A DNA stretch of 64,000 bases from assembly GCA_030280995.1 (NCBI GenBank), contig JASXTE010000027.1:124001-188000 (forward strand), in the 5' to 3' direction. This document shows, piece after piece, positions 1 through 12,930 of the stretch (the first letter of the stretch is position 1; the number at the start of each line of letters is the position of its first letter). The notes below the pieces were generated by a model. The model saw nothing but the letters and a program-made list of their open reading frames with translations. It made no database searches and had not been told where the DNA came from. The translations under genes were made by a program, and so were the position numbers. This stretch comes from Hemileia vastatrix. Taxonomy: Eukaryota > Basidiomycota > Pucciniomycetes > Pucciniales > Zaghouaniaceae.

Positions 1-1398
1 TTCATTGGGCAAAACAGTCACTTGGTTACTCGTTGTACTTTGTCCATGTGAAGCTTTTGTATGTATCTTAGTTATGCACGCAATTTCATCCTTGTATGTG
101 CCGACTGTGTGACAGTGTTATGTTCTATTATGTTCTTATTTCCATTCATTGGACTCAAGCTCAATCGCTGTACCACTGATATGTATTTTTCATTGATACA
201 AAGGATGGACACAGATTCATTCTCTTGTCTCTGTCAGTATATCTGTGTTTTTGTGTGTGCAACTAAGTATCCTCCTTCTCCTCCTTCTTTCTCTCTCCGT
301 TTCATCCTCATCTCATTGAAGTCCTACTTGAAACGGCTGTTATCTGGTCTGTCAAATTACTCACATATGAAACACTTTTCAACTTTCACCGGCATAAGTG
401 AAATGGTTCAATGTACTTATTATGATGAACTGTGGGTTGGCTGGGCCTTTTTCTACTCTCTCTCTTCATGCTCTTCATGCTGATGATCAGTGTCTTTACT
501 TTTTTTTCTTCTTTTCTCCTCTTCTTCTCTCTTTCTACTACTTCACTAGCAACTCAACTCAACTCAACTCAACTCAATTTTACCCATCTGTCTGTCATTA
601 AGCTGCTGCTTTTTGATCTCACCTGGTTGCCTTGTGTGCCAATACTTCAATCGTCTCTCCTTCTCAATGGAGGGAGGAGAATGAAAAAAGATAAAGAAAA
701 GAAACACGAAGATGAGAAATTCACTATTTATCCTCTTGTGCTTACTTTGACGACTCACACTTGAACTCAGTTTATTCTATTGAACCATTTCTTAATACTT
801 TATTCTTTTCCTCTTTTTTTTCCCCTTCTTTCTTTACTTTCTTTACTTTTCCCTTCTTTTGCCTTTCAATTGTACCACATCTGCATGATACATGCAACAT
901 ACATACACTTGGTGAAACATAAGAACAGTTCGAGTATAACGAAGAACATACCATGTGAATGAACAGAAAGAAAAAAAATGAAGAAGAAGAAGAAAAAAAG
1001 TTTCTTCAACTGTAAAAATCCTAACAGGTCAGCCAGGGAAAATGAAAAAGAAGAATAAAAATGAGAAGAAAAAAAACGAGAAATATAAATAGCTGAATGA
1101 ACAAAGAAATATTTGAAATCATTCAAGGTAACATACTTGATATAACAACAGATCAAAATCGACTATACACATGGATATTTTGAGGGAATAAAATGTTACC
1201 AAAGAAACATGTTTTAACTTGTATACAAAGAATCAATTTTGTTCTTTTCAATGTTCTCTTCAGTGTGAATTCTCTTTCTTCTTCTTATACTTTTTTCTTT
1301 TGTTTCACTTGATTGAATTCACTTACGAGGTCAATTTTTAAATTTGATAAAATTATTGGTCAAAATAAAATGTTACATTCAATTTGATCAAAACTTAC
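1..1398. other. Repeat-rich spacer or intron left of the partial gene
   Basis: No supportable coding sequence was seen. The stretch holds pyrimidine-rich tracts (about 490-545 and 780-860), an (AACTC)n run at 551-577 and a purine-rich stretch at about 960-1085. Open frames here are Phe/Leu/Ser-rich or Lys/Glu-rich translations of these tracts. If the exon at 1399-1606 is real, this is the start of its first intron on the minus strand. Confidence 0.6.
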
Positions 1399-1606
1399 CA
1401 CTGGCAATATTGTGGTTGAAGTTGTTGTTGTTGTTGTTGTTGTTATTATTATTGTTGTTGTTGTGGTTGTTTCCTCTGTAAAGAACATACGACGGATAAT
1501 TGGAGGATGTTGTTGATTTGCTTGGAGAATAGTAATCATTGTTACCACTGTAACAATCAATACCGTTAACCATTATCAACCATAGAAAGAAATTAAATTT
1601 CACCAT
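1399..1606 (-). CDS. Probable first coding exon of a secreted protein (partial gene)
   Basis: The minus-strand frame opens with a signal-peptide-like stretch (MVKFNFFLWLIMVNGIDC). It is followed by a Ser/Tyr/Asn-rich segment and a run of about 14 Asn encoded by the GTT/ATT repeat near 1420-1468. It ends at a strong donor, AGTG|GTAAGT, in phase 1, so the rest of the gene should lie on the minus strand left of the window. The frame stays open up to 1783 with other Met codons; I chose the Met at 1606 because it gives the best signal peptide. Codon use is A/T-rich as in the confident genes. The mature part shows no recognisable domain. It could be another cell-surface Ig gene like its neighbours, but nothing here shows that. 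The function is unknown, and chance is still possible given the repeat. Confidence 0.4.
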
Positions 1607-4600
1607 TGTAAAGGTATAAAATTTGGTACAACAATTAAAAGAATCAATTGAATTACACTTTGATGATATCAAATGTTTTTCATAACAATTTTTCAACCAT
1701 GAAAACATTTTGTTGACCAGGTGACAAACTTTTTGTTGTTGCATGCATTCAATCATCAATGATAAAGTGAAGAAGTAAATCAATAGATATCGATGGTGAT
1801 TTCATGATTTGATGACTTGATGCACTTGTTACCATTGTATAAATTGATTTACTTTGGGCGGTGAGAAAAGTGAAGACAACTTGACAAACGGGCAAACAGA
1901 GAGAGAGAGAGAGGAAGAGGAAGAGAGAGAGAGAATGTAAGAGAAATCGAGAGAGACCACACACACAGAACGAGTAAAAGTTCTATGCACCGAAGTGACT
2001 ACTTGAGTCAATGAAAGAATCGACAGAGAGATGCAGGCCGACGTATGCATCTTTTACCTTCAGGACCGGCGTAAATGTGATGCGCAGGGATGAAAAAAGT
2101 TTTTCTCTTTTCTTCATTCACATCGACTTTGTTGTTGTTGTTGATGTTGTTGTGATACAAACTCATCTTTACCTTTGAGTCCTTTTGTCTTTTTGTCTTT
2201 CACTTTCTCTCTGTCTCATCCACTCAGTTGATATTCCATTGCCCATGAAAATTTCATTAACTTAAAAGTCAATTTACTCATACAAGTCACTATTATTACT
2301 GATGAAATAAAATTCACAACAAAAAAAAAACACTAAAATGTGTTTGCCAATGCAAGTGCACGACTATATAAGTACATTGGTGAGTTGAATTTGAAATTCA
2401 AGTCACTTCAAGTTAAAATCAGTGCAAATTTTTTTTCATCTTCTTTCTTTACCTTTTGTGCGTGGTAAAAGATGACGATAGTCACGTTTTTTTTTGTCTC
2501 TCTTTTCCTTTTTTCTTTCTTTCTTTCAACTTAAGATCCATAAAAGATTCGTGGCTAACCTATTTGAGTCCCATTTGACTTGTTTGATTTTATCTTTGTG
2601 CCTTTTTTCCCCTTTTCTCTTTTAATTTGAACTTCAAGTTCACCTGAATGATATCATTTAACTCTCTCATCATGGTGTAAAATAAATTCAGTTACTCACT
2701 AATAGTACTGTACTTAAAGTACAACAAGAAGAAGAAAAGAACTTTCTCACGTATATTTAATCAATTATTCCTTGACGAGTCTTTCATTACCATTTATATC
2801 GTTTCCTTGTGCTTCCGAATTGTAATGCTTGTTATCAGTCTGTTCAATCTAACACACGATGATTGTTCATACAAATAGTTATAAATATAGTCACTGATGT
2901 CTTTTTAATTCTGATTTACAGTGTAGTTAATGACAATTCATTGTGATGAGCGTACTTTCACGTTCTTTCAAATGTTCTCTTATTCTATCTCTTTTACTCT
3001 CTCTCTCTCTCTCTTCATGGTACATTTGCATTCACTGGATGGTTCTATCAAATGTTCTAGAACATTTTTTTTTCTTCTGTCAAATAATCCAACTTCAATC
3101 ATCAACTTCAACCTTTTCATTTCAATTCAACCATTCAACCAATCACAACTTCAAAGACTCATCATCATGTTCGTTAACAATGTTTACTCAACAACAACAA
3201 GACAAATATCGACAAAAAGAACAAGAAGAAGAAAAAGTTAAATGACAAATTTGTACACTTCATTGAACCGATGAAATTAAATTTCATCTACCTGACAAAA
3301 AGATTTTGTCTCTGAATGTCTTAAATTTAATATGATTAATATACTTCAATTTGCACCAAAGTAAACTGAAAATCTTATGAAATAATGATGACATTGACTT
3401 TTGTCTGTTTTTTCCTTCTTCATTTTAATGTCAATCAATTGAACCAAATAGGATTGTGTATACCTAAGTTGATTAGACTTATTGTTTGTTTGTTGTTCAT
3501 TGATCATTGATAAATTGGATGATGAAAAAGAAAGCGTCTTTCGTCAATCCACAACCAAAGATGTTGTAAGGTGAAATGTATGTTGTTCAATTTACTTGAT
3601 GATATTTTTCTTCCATATTATCACTTAATTTACTTCTTCCTTGAGGATTACCAAAGTTGATGCTTCGATTGACTGATTTTTATGACTCCATTAAAAGTAG
3701 TTAATAACTTTGTAAATTGAATATTTCTCCCTGAGAATAAATTGTATACTTTTAAATCGATCATTTCATCTTTTACCCATCATTAGGTATTAATAATATG
3801 CCTACATTTTTATGTCACATTGTCGATAGATCGATTTTCATCCACCGAACTGTAAATTGTCACCATTTATCTATTCTGCTTGAAATCTTTCTAATTTATC
3901 AACTTTTTCTCTTTCTTTCTCTTTGTAAATTACTATTAAATGATGAATTCATCTTTTTTTCACTTGCATTTGCCTTGAACTTTGATCAAATTATTTACTT
4001 GGGTGTTTTATACAACATTTCTACATCAAGAACAGTTCTTCTTCTTCTACTTTTACATTCTTACTCAGTTAATCGACTTTTTTTTTCAACTGTTCTTCTC
4101 TTTAAATGAATTGTTTCTATAATAAATCACGACTCAGTAAGTTATTGAATCAATCGATTGCCAAATAACTTCAAATTAGTTGCGAATTCCAGTTGTCTTT
4201 TACGTAGAAATAAACAAAAAAGTTTGCACCAAATTTTATCACCTCGAATTCATCAAGCGCATTCAAATTGATAATTAAAATGAAATGAACCTAAATAACA
4301 ATTGACTCTTCAGGCAAAGGAATAAAAAAGTCACTTGGTTTGTATTTTTTTTTGTTTTTTGATGACTTTTTACTTTCTCTCTTCTTTCTTCTTTCTTCTT
4401 TCATTCATAATTCACTCGATAAGTCGACAAGAATATATGTTCATCTTCCGGTTAAACTTGACGATGGTTCATCTTTCATTGACATGTTCATGCACGTTTT
4501 ATCGTGTCAGTCAGTTTCTTCTTTCAATGTTCTAGCCAAGTCATTGAAAAGTATTTTAGATCAATAAGCAAGTGACGTATGAAAAGCATCAAAACAAATG

Positions 4601-5122
4601 GAAAATTAAAGCGACACATACAATATCCATGTCATATTGATGATATTTCAATTGAATAACTTGTTGTACCATTCAAAGATGGCACTAGTGTCGATTTATT
4701 CTTTATCCAATGTTGTGTTGAGTGTCGAGTTCTTAAATGTTCTCAAGATGAAAAAGTTCTCTTGACTTAGACTTCCATCTTTGGATTGAACATCTAACTA
4801 AAAGGTCAGTAAACTAACTTTCCATTAAGTAAATGATGTCGGTACTTTTTTTTCTTCTTCCCCATTCAACTATATTCAATTTGAAAAGTGAAAAATAATA
4901 ACATTAGCAACAATCGTTTGAATATGAAAGTGCTTTTGACTCGTTTAAAGTTTTTGTACTGTGTAAATGATGATTGATCAAATATACTGTCGAGATGAAT
5001 TTACTACTATGATGGAGTGATTTTCAAATAGATTGAGTGAAAAGATGAAGTAACATGCACATATAAAAAGAAGAAGCTGATCAATTAGGAACAATTTGTT
5101 TTAGAAGACAAGTAAGGTGTCG
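1607..5122. other. AT-rich spacer, no supported gene
   Basis: Mostly AT-rich single-copy DNA with TC/GA-rich patches (about 1900-1935 and 2995-3015). A TATA-like palindromic element lies at about 2363-2372 (CTATATAAG on plus, CTTATATAG on minus) and could serve either strand. An open frame at 3798-4109 is hydrophobic and may be chance. A 45-codon stretch ending at the stop at 4565-4567 has mixed, protein-like composition and is described under findings. No RNA gene was recognised. Confidence 0.5.
5062..5070 (+). promoter_or_regulatory. Candidate TATA box before a short ORF
   Basis: TATAAAAAG lies about 60 nt upstream of the ATG of the 35-codon ORF at 5123-5230, a plausible distance for a TATA-driven start with a short leader. 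No clear initiator is seen. AT-rich DNA produces such boxes by chance. Confidence 0.2.
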
Positions 5123-5230
5123 ATGGAAGATACGTCAGTGAAGATACAACGATATCGATATCAATGTCTCAGTAGATCCATGTCTAGCGGCGACTTTTAT
5201 GCATCATCATCATCTAATGCATTGTATTAA
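5123..5230 (+). CDS. Candidate small ORF, 35 residues
   Basis: An ATG-to-TAA frame starting MEDTSVKIQRYRYQC has a mixed composition unlike the low-complexity frames around it, and ends in a Ser-rich segment. A TATAAAAAG box lies 53-61 nt upstream. A possible splice donor, CGAG|GTAAGA, lies about 10 nt after the stop, so this could be a small coding exon or 5' exon rather than a complete microprotein. No family is recognised. Conservation in related genomes is the only strong test. Confidence 0.2.
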   Translation: MEDTSVKIQRYRYQCLSRSMSSGDFYASSSSNALY

Positions 5231-8200
5231 GTGCACGAGGTAAGACCAAAAAAAAACGGACCATTAGATTGTCGCATGTCTCGCCTTGGATTGTTACTCC
5301 TTGCCACTCAAAAAAAGAAGAAGGAAAGAACAAGAAAGAGTAAAGGATAGAACTTTTACTTTTGCCGGCACAAGTTGACTCAGTCGATTTCTTATTCCGC
5401 GATGCGTGAGGTGATCAATCATATTTTCTCTTTCGCTGGTGTAACTTTTTTTTCACCAGTATTTCTCTTTGTCCTTTGTATAGTTATGGTAGTAGTAGTA
5501 GTAGTAGTGATGTCCTGCTTTACTTCCTGGATATATTTTTGTTACATTTAAGGCCTTGTTGCTCATTGTATAAGTTGTATGAATGGAAATGAATCACGGG
5601 ACAAAAATTGTACTGATGTGTGTAAGTGTGTAAGATGCGCTTTAATACTTTCACACTTTCACACTTTGACACGTTTGAACGTTAAAGAAAACCGGTGAAA
5701 AGAAGAAGAAGAAGAAGAATAGAAATAAGAAAGAAGAAAAGAAAAAAGAGCAAAGGAAAAGGAAAGGCAAAATGTCTACCACGCCTCATGTGCACACCAT
5801 TAGTCGTTTCAATTTTTCTCACTTAACTGTTCACTAACGTAAACACACAGACACATTTTGGGCCTCTGATATGTCATACAATTTTTTATGAGGGCAAAGA
5901 GGTTGAAAATAAACACACTTAAAGGTTGTCTCTATTTACAAGAGAAAGAAGGCAAGCATTACCAAGTAACACAAGCATCAACATCAACAGTAGCAACTGC
6001 AATGGTTGTTACATCACAATATCTCAACATCACTTACTTACCCATGAAAGCGTTGAAGTACAAGCAAAAATTATGCCAAGAACAACTATAACTTCAATTG
6101 ATGATGTCACAGTCAAAAGGAAAAGAATGAAAAGATGAAAGAAAAGAAAGCAAAGAAGATGCGCGCATAAAAGAAAAAAAAATATCCACTGACAGGAAGA
6201 AAAAGCAAAGTTAACTTTGAAAAAAGATTTATGTCACTGATGATGTTTCTCCTTGCTCCTTGGGTCCTTTTTTTCGTTGTCTCACATGTCATTCGGTATT
6301 TTACTCGAGTCAACTGTAAGTATACATGTTTTAGTGGTGTATATATCTGTCTGTCTGTCTTGTATGAATATGTGTATGTGTCTTGTATGTCTTGTATCTC
6401 TTGTATGTGTGTCTGTCTTTATGCTATTGAAGATGATTTGTTTTAAATCTGTTTGCATTTTGTGGGGCAATTTTAACAGTTTGTAAAGAGAATGTGTACA
6501 GTGTGTCATTGTATACAAGTGCACATCAACCTAGTGCAAGTGGTATGTTGTGACCTGTCACATGAAAAAAAACGCAAAAAGAAGAGAATGAGAGAAAGAG
6601 AGAAAGTTAAGTCAATACAAATTTTACACGGAAATGATGTTCCGGTGTGTTGTTTGCAAAAGAAAAGTGAAGGATGTTCAAGCAGTCACAGGAGTCAAAG
6701 AAGGCAAAAGGGAAAGCCTTTTATGACAGTAAAATGCACACAAGTTCTTCTCATCATACTTCTCAAGTACCAGAGTAACATGGGTGTTTTCGTTGTTCTC
6801 CTTGTAGTTCTTGTTGTTGATGCTGATGTCGATACTGTATGTTTTCTGTCCATTTTGTCCATGTCACCCTGATCAAAAGTACTTGCAAAGTGATTTTTTC
6901 TCTTTGCACTTGTCTTCACTTCTTGTTAAAATAAAATAAGGCCGTTCAATGAAGCAACCTTTTTCTGTTGTTGTTGTTGTAAAAATGGTGTGAGAAAGTT
7001 ATCCTTATGTTGCTCGATTTGATGATACTTCTTTCATGGATTTTTGTTGGTGTGAGCGTTTTACTTTTCTTTTTTCTTCTGTTACTTTCTTTCTCTTTCT
7101 CTTTTCCTCTTACTTTTAGTACTTTGATGCCTTTTGATGCTGCCGAAGCTCTCGTGTTACCTTGTTGTTGGTTGATGCTGTGTGTAGAAACATGGTAGAT
7201 GTCAATTCATTTTTTGGTTCACATGTTGGCTGGTTTTAGCTCAATATGTTTGATGAAAAAGAAAGAAGATAAAAAAAAATTGTGGTTATCTTGCTTTGCT
7301 TTGCTTTACCGTTGAGACAAAGAAAAAAATTCGAGTACAAGAGAATAGTGATCTTAGTATGTGGTCCTGCCACAAGCACACCAAATGTTTACATCTTCAA
7401 GATGCTGCTGATGTTGGAGAAAGAGAGAAAGAGAAAAAGAGAGATGCTTGGCTCTTTTTTCATCCAATGAGGTCAATGGATTCGCTGACCAGTGACCACT
7501 GACCACTGAACACTGAACATCCTGGTCATTTGGGCTTTTGGGTACTTTTATCCTTATTTTCTCCTTTTCTCTTTGACACATTTGATTCTGTTTTCTTCTT
7601 TTTCTTCTTTGCCAAGTGTTTTTTTCTTACTTTTCTTCCCAGACACAGATGGCCAAGTGACATTCAATGCAAAATTGGACTTTTTCTTTCCTTTTCTTTC
7701 CTTTTCTTTCCTTTTCTTTCCTTTTCTTTCCTTTGGTGTTGTATCAAGTGGATTTTTGTTCACCGACCGTTCAAAAGGATACATGTGAACCCCACATAAT
7801 GGTCAACAACGATAAACAGATGACAAAGAAACGACCAAATGGGTATCACAACAGTCACAACAACCACCACCACCACCAACAACAACAACCACAACAACAA
7901 TAATGACAACAAGGAAAGAGAAAAAAAAGTAAACAACTAAAGTACAAGTAAAAATAATGGTGAAAGTAAGAATCAAAGTAAAAAGTTCTTTCCACATATA
8001 CACACACATACAGTGTACATATACACTTTTCATTTCAATTGGAAGAACATTGTACATCTCGAACATTTCATCTTGACACATGTTCGACCGAATAAACGTA
8101 CCATTGGTAGCTTGTTTGTTACATTGTTTAAATTGTCACAAGTTTGTGTCGTTGTTGTTATGTTTTTTGTATACTCCATTAACTTTCAAATTCATCCAAG

Positions 8201-8358
8201 TGACATTTTTTCTCTTTGTTTTGTGTTTGTTGTGGTTTGTTACTGTCTTTTATATTCACATGAACATTTTAAAGGCTATTTGAGCCAATATTTTCATTCT
8301 TTTTCTCTTTTTCTCTCTCTCTTTTTTGTCTTGTTTGTCTCTTACATCAGTTTAATCA
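5231..8358. other. Repeat-rich spacer downstream of the minus-strand dpr-like gene
   Basis: It holds a (TAG)n run near 5487-5508, purine tracts near 5700-5760 and 6120-6180, and a ten-base pyrimidine repeat (unit CTTTCCTTTT) at about 7684-7734. A CAC/CAA repeat lies near 7862-7902. Short open frames at 5888-6138 are not convincing. The 3' UTR of the minus-strand dpr-like gene should start just left of 8359, but I see no clear AATAAA close to it. Confidence 0.5.
7684..7734. repeat. Decanucleotide satellite (CTTTCCTTTT)n
   Basis: About five near-perfect tandem copies of a ten-base all-pyrimidine unit. Confidence 0.85.
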
Positions 8359-8811
8359 TCATAGTCTAATTCCAATCCATTTGTTTAAAGGTTGAAGTAA
8401 TATATTCATTATAATAATTGACAGTGCATTTGATGTAAGAGTATCTCTTTGATTACGTGAAATTGCTGCAGGATTTTCACCATTAAGAACATTTAAGGTA
8501 ACATTGGCACTGTCACCATAAGTAGGAATAGGTGTACATGAATAATTGCCTGTATCTTCAGATGTAACATCAGTTATACGTAAAATGGAAACAGTTGTAG
8601 GTCCTTTTTCAGTAGAAACAGATTATACGACCGCCAGTTGATTCAACTGGACCAGAATTTGATGAACCACCATAATCAATAACTTTTTGATTTTTATACC
8701 AATAAATGAATAATGGTGGTGATGCTGTTTGATTTACAATACATGTTAATTTAATACTTGAACCTACTTTAACTGAAGCTGTTGGTCCTTCAATGATAGA
8801 CGATTTAGCTT
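8359..8811 (-). CDS. dpr: dpr-like minus gene, last exon: Ig2 and C-terminal hydrophobic tail
   Basis: The acceptor reads AATGTAG|AAGC in phase 1 and the stop TGA is at 8359-8361. Ig2 shows KLTC, YWYKNQKV and the core SEDTGNYSC. The tail after NPAA ends in a hydrophobic stretch (SIIIMNILLQPL) that fits a GPI-attachment signal, followed by a short polar end. One extra base near 8623 (GTATAATCTG, where the reading frame needs GTATATCTG) breaks the frame between GGRI and SVSTEKG; without it the exon fits phase 1 to the stop exactly. Confidence 0.88.
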
Positions 8812-9007
8812 CTACATTGATGTAAAATAATATTCGGTGAATATGTTTAACAGAAGGGATACATTTAACACATTAAGATGTTTCCAACAATTCAAACATT
8901 GGTTGGGCGTAATAATTCCATGGAGAATTAAATATAAGAAAGAACAAGAAAAAACATAAGAATAAATTAGTTTTGCAATTAGTAAGAGAAGATGATCATA
9001 CACAGAG

Positions 9008-9059
<52 letters not shown>

Positions 9060-12000
9060 GTATGATCATCATAAGGGTACCAGTGTGGTTGAACATTGAA
9101 TTTGAAGATCATTTAGATGGTTTTTTTACGGTCAAATGGAATAGAGTGAACAATTAAGGAGAAAAAGTTTGATTAATTATTACTTGCCGACAGAAATGGA
9201 CTTGAAGTGTAGCAAAAGTAAGTACAAGTTCAAAGCGTGATAAAGACAGAGAAGTGTCATTTGATTGATGGAAGTGAACAACTTACCAATCACATTAAGG
9301 ATGAAACTGAGCGACATTCGAGGTTCACTGCTGACTGTATATATATATTATGTATGTGAGTATGTAAGTTATATGGTGAGCGTTGATGAAGATGTTGGTA
9401 GATTGAAACAGGATAACATGTACAGGGATAGAAAAAAAAAGAAAGATACAAGTTAAGTCAAGTCAAGGCAAGTAGAAAAAATACACACAAGTTCAATTGC
9501 TCAGTGGTGGATGAGCAAGGAAAAGAAGGAAGGAAGGATGTTGTCCTGCTTTCCCTGAGGTAGAATGAAATTAACACATGCAACTTGCAAAGTAGCAAAA
9601 ATGGCACCATGGCGAACAACATAAACTTCTGTATGCCTTACAGAACTGTACAGAACTGTATGCTATGGAGTGAATGTGTATTTTCTCCTACTGCAGACTC
9701 ATTGAATGTGTCATGTAACCTTTTACTGTGTATGTCTATGTGTGTGTGTGTGTGTTACAGTTTACTTGTGTGTTCTGCATTTTATCCTTTGACTACTGGT
9801 ATGATTTTCACCAAAATCATGTACAACAGTTACACAGACTCTTTCTCATTTACATATGGATATGTGTGTTCGTAAGAAGAAAGCTAAGTGCATCATGGAA
9901 AATATCTAAACATTTAACATTCAACATTCACCATCTAACATTCAACTATAATCTTTATACTTTCATTTTAACTTTGACATTCTTACATAACGTGGATAAA
10001 ATTTTACTTTGTCATGAGTTTCCTCTCATTTTTTCCTTGTTGTTGTTGTTGTTGTTGCATCAATTGATTGAAGTAAACTATTGAAAAAACTTACCTTGAC
10101 ACTCATAAATTCCAGCATCTTCTTTTTGAACATATTCAATATTAAGATACCAATCATCAGTATTATCTGTATGTTTAGGTTTAAATCGTACATCTGATGT
10201 GTAAACAAAATCACCAACAGAAATAATATTGAATCAATTTGTCGAACCCATGAAACCTGTAAATAATGAAATATACATCAAATAAGGTACATTAACAAGA
10301 AAAAGGTTAAATGTGTGTGTGTGTAATAATATTGTTGACCATTTATTTATGTTGTTGTTGAAGAGAAAGAGAGAAAGAAGAGGATGAGATTAGTTGTTAG
10401 TTGTTGTTTGTGGTGTAAAGTGCAGTTAACTTTTACGACACCTTTGGATGAACAAGCCATTAAAGGAACTTCATATGGTAAAGTACTTCAACCAATCCAC
10501 CCACATATAGCATATACTTGGGTTCTAGAACTAGTTCTATTTCTACTTGGTTGTAGCATATAACACATGGCACAACTTGGTAACTTGCAACTTGTCTACA
10601 TTCAAGTGCATTCTTTCACTGTATTTGTACTTTCGTCTCTTTCTCACCCAAGCTGTTCACTCGAATATTGCATAACAAATAAACTGGCCATTGCATGTGG
10701 CATAAAATGTGAAGGACAAGTACGACGAACATCTACAACATGAGACAAGTTACTAGATATACTTTTTCTTTCTTTCCTTCTCTTCAAGGTGTAAAAAAAT
10801 ATATATATATAAAGAGAGAAGCAACAAAATCACTCACTTGAGTGAAGGCAAAAAATACTCCGATCACCGAAGAAGAATTTCAAATACACTTTTTACACTT
10901 TTTACCCTATTTTCATCTTTCATCTCTTTCTCTCCTAAACTCTTTTATATTTTCTCTTTCCCCAGGTAAAAGCAAAGTTCTTCTTTTCCTTTTTCATTTG
11001 TATTTTTTCTTTCCATCTATTTATTCTATTTGACTGACGGCACTTGAAGACAAGTGTACGGTTGTGAAAATGTACAAAGTGAATTTTTATCTGTTCTGTT
11101 TATGAGTGAAAAAGAAAAAGTGAATTTAGTCAAAAGTAAAAGTAAACGAGAACAAAAGTAGGAGAAAAATATAAGTAAAATAAAAGTTCAACATTGTCAT
11201 GTTTTAAAGTGTGGTTCATTTTGATTGTTTAGAACTTTTAGAACTTGTTTGGTCAACTGATCATTAAAGAGTGTTGAGATCATTCACCTTGATCATGTTT
11301 GAGAGAAAAAAAGTACATTAGCTAAATTTATACCATTTGGTGCCATGGATAGTTTCAAGTGTACAACTGTGTATTACTAGAACTATAACTAGAAGGATAG
11401 TTAAGTAATCGGAGATCCTTGAGCGCGTAAGTGAGAGAGAGAAAAAAAATCTAACCATCAACAAAGAATCTACTGTAACAACTGTTTCTTGTATTTCCTT
11501 TCATTTTCTTCTTTTCGCAAAAGGCCAAATGACATCTTTGCTTCTCATACTTTGGGTCCATACTGTATATACTGGACAAGTACTTTTTGAGACACAAGTA
11601 GACTGTAGCTGATGATGATGATCATGATTATATTAACCATTAACTTTGTGTTGGTTGGTCATTTTTTTCATTTGGAATTGTGTGAGAGATTTGAACAATG
11701 TATTTGCAACAACTATACTCTTGTTCTTTCATTGTCTTTGTCTTTCTCTTAACTTGTTTCCTTTTATCCCTTGTGAGTAGTCTCAACATATACAGTCAAC
11801 TGTTATTTGGCCATAAGTTGTAGTGATTTTTTCATCCATAGGTTTTTCTTTCTTTCTTCTCTTTGCTTGATTCCACTTAGCTTTTTTATGCCATCGTTTT
11901 TTTCTTCTTCTTTAACTCTTTTACCTCTTTTACTCTTTTTTCCCTTTGCTTAATCTCACAACATACCCTGTAAGATGACTCATTAAGGAAAAAGAGAGAA

Positions 12001-12885
12001 AAATTCCATCAAGTGTAACGTTTGTGTGTGTGAGCATTCGCTCACTTACCTCACATTCATGTTGTATTCTATTCTTTCATCCTGTATCTTTGTACTTTTA
12101 TTTTCTCTTGTGTTCTCTTGTGTTCTTTGTATTTTTACTTCTTTATCCTTCTTTTCCTGCACCTCTTGTCCTTCAGTCTTCACCTTCACCGAAAGGAAAA
12201 GACAGGAAAAGGAAGAAGAAAGTAAAACGAACAAGGGTAAAAAGAATGATGCACAACTTCACTCAAGTCTCATCCTTTTTCTTCTTTTTCTTCTTCTTTT
12301 TGTGTCTTCTTTTTCCTTTCGTTTCTTCTTTTCTCTGTTCTTTCTTTCTTTGTCTCATTGCCTCAGGTAACTCAATCTAATTATACTCGTAGGGTACTTT
12401 TTCCACTCCCAAAATGAAACAAGTGTACAAGCAATTCTCTTATGTGTGTGTGTGTGTTCTCTTCTATTCTTGTATAATAAATCAATGAAACAATAAATTC
12501 AGACAATTAGTTGACAAGGAGAATGAAAAATCGCTCCTTATTTCGGGTATAATTGACTTATAAGGTGCCTTGTTAACGAGAAAATGGAATGAAAAAAGGA
12601 AAAAACTTTGGATGAAAAGACATTTACTTATTGCTTACTTTGTTTCATGAGTGTGTGGATTTGTGTTTGATGGTTCTTTCTTTTTATTTCATTCAAGTCA
12701 AGTTCAACTTACCGTTTCATCAGTTATCTGTTTAATTCGACAACGTAGAAATGTTGATTTACCAACTTGTGCAGTGACATTACGATCACCATTAAATGGT
12801 TCAAAGATTGGTCGATAATTTTCATGTGTCCAATCAATTTGTGGTCTTGATGGTAGATCAAGTAAATTATTTCGATCAGATGGAC

Positions 12886-12930
<45 letters not shown>

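Noticed and set aside
3798..4109. 103-codon hydrophobic plus-strand frame
   Set aside because: It starts with ATG, but hydrophobic frames arise easily in T-rich DNA and nothing else supports it.
10800..10842. TATATAAAG as a promoter for the frame at 10842
   Set aside because: The TATA match is part of an AT dinucleotide run inside a dpr intron and the frame has no ATG at its start.
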